DNA of 64,000 nucleotides from Myxococcales bacterium 68-20 (GTDB lineage Bacteria; Myxococcota_A; Polyangia; Polyangiales; Polyangiaceae). The DNA is taken from assembly GCA_001899635.1 (NCBI GenBank), contig MKVQ01000010.1:154582-218581 (forward strand), given 5' to 3'. Position 1 is the first letter of the stretch, and each line of letters starts with the position of its first letter. The translations under genes were made by a program, and so were the position numbers. Of this stretch, positions 61,538 through 64,000 are shown in pieces. The notes under the pieces are model-generated. The model saw nothing but the letters and a program-made list of their open reading frames with translations, had not been told where the DNA came from and did no database searches.

Positions 61538-62473
61538 ATGCTCCTTTCGAGCCCGCATCGATACTGGCAGATCGCACGCTGGTCGCTCCTGCGTGCGATC
61601 CCCATTCTCGTGCTGAACACCGCCGTCGTCCTGCTGAACACCGTCGTCCATTTCCATCTCGCGGCGACGACGCTACCGATCAGCATTCTCGGCACCGCCG
61701 TCGCGTTCTATGTCGGATTCAAGAACAACCAGGCGTACGACCGCTTCTGGGAGGGCCGCACGGCATGGGGGGCGATCGTCAACACGAGCCGCACGTTCGC
61801 CGTCGGCGTGCTCGACCACGTCCGCGCTCCCGCCGGTTCGGAGGCGACGGCCGACGTCGTCGCCGCTGTCCACCGCGAGCTCATCCTGCGACACCTTGCA
61901 TGGGTGAACGCGCTCCGCTGTGCGCTCCGGCGAGAGGTAGACTGGTACCTCCTGGGCCGCCTCGTCCCTGCCAGCGAGCTCGAAGAGGCCCAGCGACAAC
62001 CGAACGTTCCGGCGTACCTCCTGCGCGTTCAATCGCAGCAGATCGAGGACCTCGTCGAGCGCGGGCTCGTCAGGGGCACGGCGCGTCACCTCGACCTCCG
62101 CGCCTGCATCCGCCTCCTGTACGACCACCAAGGTACGTGCGAGCGGATCAAGAACACGCCGCTCGTCCCGCACTACACCGCTGCAGCGACGCTGCTGGTC
62201 TGGATCTACATCGTGCTCGTTCCGTTCTCCCTCTTGAACGTGCTCGAGGGAGAGACGACGATCTGGGCCGCGGTTCCCGTCGGCACGCTGATCGGCTGGC
62301 TCTACGACACGATGGATCGCATCGGACGCCTCACCGAGAACCCGTTCGAGAACCAGCCGGCCGATGTCCCCATGACGGCCCTCTGTCGGACGATCGAGAT
62401 CGACCTGCGGGCGATGCTCGGTGAGCGTGACCTGCCGCCTCCGATCACGTCCACGAAGATGGTCCTCAACTGA
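61538..62473 (+). CDS. Bestrophin-like anion channel family protein
   Basis: A 311-residue membrane protein of the bacterial bestrophin (YneE/UPF0187) family. The ATG at 61538 sits just before the conserved start (SSPHRYWQIARWSLLRAIPILVLNTAVVLLNTVVHF). ILGTAVAFYVGFKNNQAYDRFWEGRTAWGAIVNTSRTFA is the family signature. Later segments are HLAWVNALRCALR, RIKNTPLVPHYTAAATLLVWIYIVLVPFSLL and GWLYDTMDRIGRLTENPFENQPADVPMTALCRTIEIDLRAMLGE, with the acidic C-terminal cluster typical of the family. The channel is a pentamer that passes ions across the inner membrane in characterised homologues. Confidence 0.93.
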   Translation: MLLSSPHRYWQIARWSLLRAIPILVLNTAVVLLNTVVHFHLAATTLPISILGTAVAFYVGFKNNQAYDRFWEGRTAWGAIVNTSRTFAVGVLDHVRAPAGSEATADVVAAVHRELILRHLAWVNALRCALRREVDWYLLGRLVPASELEEAQRQPNVPAYLLRVQSQQIEDLVERGLVRGTARHLDLRACIRLLYDHQGTCERIKNTPLVPHYTAAATLLVWIYIVLVPFSLLNVLEGETTIWAAVPVGTLIGWLYDTMDRIGRLTENPFENQPADVPMTALCRTIEIDLRAMLGERDLPPPITSTKMVLN

Positions 62474-62510
62474 GCGACCTCGCGCTCGCCGATGGGCTCG
62501 CGGTGGGCGC

Positions 62511-63734
62511 CTATGCCGTCGCCGTGCGCTTCACCAGGCGATGCACGTTGAACATCAGCCCGAGGGTGACGAGCATCGCGAGGACGACCACCCAGCCGAG
62601 CGTCGGATAGCCCTCGAGCGGAGATGCCGGCGTTGCCTGGTGGACGATGAGCCCGGCACTGAAGGAGGCGAGGCCACCCGCGAGCTGCTGGAGCGACGAG
62701 CTGATCGACATGTACGCGCCACGGTCGGGGAGATCGGGCAGCGCGGACGTCAGCGCGAACGACGACACCATCCGTGCAGAGATGCCCGCGAAGAGGAGCA
62801 CGTTGAGCACGATGATGAACCCGAGCGACGCGCTGGAGAGGCCCGTGTACCAAACCACCATGATCGAGGTGAGGATCGTGCCGAGCAGGAAGGTGCGGTA
62901 CTTGCCGAACGAGTCGCTGACGCGTCCCATCAGCGGCCCCGTGACCATCGCGGCCGCGCCGGTGATCACGTAGACCATCGGGAGCTTCTCGAGGGCGATC
63001 CCGAGGTTCTGCACGAGGAACGTGCTCCCGAAGGGCATCAGCATGAAGCCGCCGGTCGCGAGGAGAACCGTCGCGGAGAAGCCCGCGAAGTACCGCGGGC
63101 GCGTGGCCGTGCGCACGAGGTGCTCGATCGGGTTCCGCTTCGCCGCGCCCGTGGAGAGGTGTCCGGTGATGGGCCGAAGCCACAGCACGATCGCGATCCC
63201 GGCGAGGACGCTCACGCCGACGATCATGAGGAACGGCGCGTGCCACCCGAGGTGCGTCGCGAGGAAGAGGCCGATCGGGATCCCGAGGATCTGGCTCGCA
63301 GCAAACGAGGACTGGACGAGCCCCATCACGCGCCCGCGCATCGAGAGCGGGAAGAGGTCCGCTACGATCGCGAAGCTGATCGAGCCGATGACGCCTCCGA
63401 AGATCCCCGTCACGATCCGGGCGCCGAGCAAGAACTCGTAACTCGTCGCGACCCCGCAGAGCAGCGTCCCGAACACGAAGCCGACATAGAAGAAGAGCAG
63501 GAGCTTGCGACGGTCGAACCGATCAGCGAACCCTGCCGCCAGGAGGCCGGAGACGCCTGCGCTGAACGCGTAGGCCGAGACCACGCGGCCGAACTGCGCT
63601 GGCGTGACGTTCAACTTCTCGATCAGGAGCGCCCCGAGAGGCGACAGGATCATGAAGTCGAGGACGACGGTGAACTGCAAGAACGCGAGCAGCGCGACGA
63701 CGAAGCGCTGGTAGCGGGAGAACGTCTCGTTCAT
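62511..63734 (-). CDS. Major facilitator superfamily transporter
   Basis: A 407-residue inner-membrane transporter with about 12 membrane spans. The ATG at 63734 starts a normal first span (YQRFVVALLAFLQFTVVLDFMILSPLGALLIEKL). The loop-2 motif is GFADRFDRRKLLLFFY, close to the MFS GxxaDRxGRR signature, followed by ARIVTGIFGGVIGSISFAIVADLFP and MRGRVMGLVQSSFAASQILGIPIGLFLA. It belongs to the drug/metabolite efflux type (DHA1-like), but substrate is unknown. It lies convergent with the bestrophin-like gene and 73 bases downstream of an acetyltransferase gene on the same strand, so co-transcription is possible. Confidence 0.94.
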   Translation of the reverse strand: MNETFSRYQRFVVALLAFLQFTVVLDFMILSPLGALLIEKLNVTPAQFGRVVSAYAFSAGVSGLLAAGFADRFDRRKLLLFFYVGFVFGTLLCGVATSYEFLLGARIVTGIFGGVIGSISFAIVADLFPLSMRGRVMGLVQSSFAASQILGIPIGLFLATHLGWHAPFLMIVGVSVLAGIAIVLWLRPITGHLSTGAAKRNPIEHLVRTATRPRYFAGFSATVLLATGGFMLMPFGSTFLVQNLGIALEKLPMVYVITGAAAMVTGPLMGRVSDSFGKYRTFLLGTILTSIMVVWYTGLSSASLGFIIVLNVLLFAGISARMVSSFALTSALPDLPDRGAYMSISSSLQQLAGGLASFSAGLIVHQATPASPLEGYPTLGWVVVLAMLVTLGLMFNVHRLVKRTATA

Positions 63735-63807
63735 GGAGGTCCGAGGGCGTTTGGATGCAATCCGATGGCGTCGCGTTCTTCGCGGCCCGTCGGGGCGCAA
63801 TCGTTCG

Positions 63808-64000
63808 TCAAAGCTGGAACGATTTCCAGAAGGCGTAGAGCGCGGCAATGTCGCCGGAGCACAGGAGCGGCATCGCGGCTTCGAGCTTCTCGGTCGGCCA
63901 GCTCCACCACGCCATCTCGAGGAGCTTCGCGATGTCGTCGTCGCCGAACCGCTTCCGAATGAGCTTGGCGGGATTGCCGCCGACGATGGCGTACGGCTCG
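63808..64000 (-). CDS. CatB-type hexapeptide acetyltransferase, partial (N-terminus beyond the window edge)
   Basis: Only the last 63 residues are visible; the gene enters from the right edge. The segment [45 protein letters not shown] matches the end of the xenobiotic acetyltransferase (CatB/Vat) family, which has left-handed beta-helix hexapeptide repeats followed by this helical tail. Members acetylate chloramphenicol, streptogramins or unrelated substrates, so resistance cannot be claimed. The stop is at 63808-63810. The MFS gene follows on the same strand. Confidence 0.88.
   Translation of the reverse strand, partial: EPYAIVGGNPAKLIRKRFGDDDIAKLLEMAWWSWPTEKLEAAMPLLCSGDIAALYAFWKSFQL

Noticed and set aside
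63808..64000. Chloramphenicol resistance gene
   Set aside because: Only the C-terminal 63 residues are visible and CatB-type acetyltransferases have many substrates, so no resistance claim is made.

Overview
The window is about 64 kb of very GC-rich, gene-dense DNA. It carries many Hanks-type Ser/Thr kinases with C-terminal membrane segments, many short exported lipoproteins with Asp/Ala/Gly-rich linkers after the lipobox, a protease with a MYXO-CTERM-like tail, PilZ-type and fibro-slime proteins, and a complete type II secretion operon with a PilM/PilN-like GspL. Together these point to a myxobacterium (Myxococcota), most likely of the Polyangia/Polyangiales kind. This is inferred from gene content; no rRNA or tRNA gene is present to confirm it.

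Layout. 1-3007: partial acyltransferase and a trypsin-like lipoprotein on the minus strand, then a SnoaL-like protein. 3291-12546: a tightly coupled plus-strand operon holding a predicted outer-membrane protein, an ECF sigma factor, a single-pass putative anti-sigma protein and five lipoproteins (Cys-rich repeats, two beta-propeller-like, RCC1 repeats, IgGFc-binding-like). 12893-13903: a fibro-slime lipoprotein. 14187-29352: the type II secretion operon gspC to gspN, with two extra small membrane genes, followed by btpA. 30173-34080 (minus): a PilZ-domain protein and a kinase with its TPR-type exported partner. 34123-35391: purD. 35407-37769 (minus): two tandem paralogous lipoproteins. 37817-41585: a second kinase/TPR pair coupled to two DUF1566 proteins. 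41665-48978: DUF1015 protein, lon, a third kinase and homoserine dehydrogenase. 49165-54621 (minus): a fourth kinase, murI, pyrB, an apparently inactive rhomboid and a lipoprotein. 54737-59908: the Tol system (tolQ, tolR, a tolA-like gene, tolB) with a beta-propeller gene where pal is usually found. 60012-64000: two small unknown proteins, a bestrophin-like channel, an MFS transporter and the end of a CatB-type acetyltransferase.

How the parts may fit. Much of the window concerns the cell envelope: secretion across the outer membrane (T2SS), envelope integrity (Tol), and surface proteins that T2SS or lipoprotein sorting could deliver. The sigma-factor operon sits directly upstream of a fibro-slime gene and the T2SS operon. 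The best candidate for an undescribed system is this sigma/anti-sigma/multi-lipoprotein unit, read here as a regulated surface-adhesion or surface-sensing complex (inference). A second candidate is the kinase-TPR-DUF1566-DUF1566 operon. Metabolic genes (purD, pyrB, hom, murI) are scattered between these modules. No CRISPR array, insertion sequence, prophage, tRNA or rRNA was seen.
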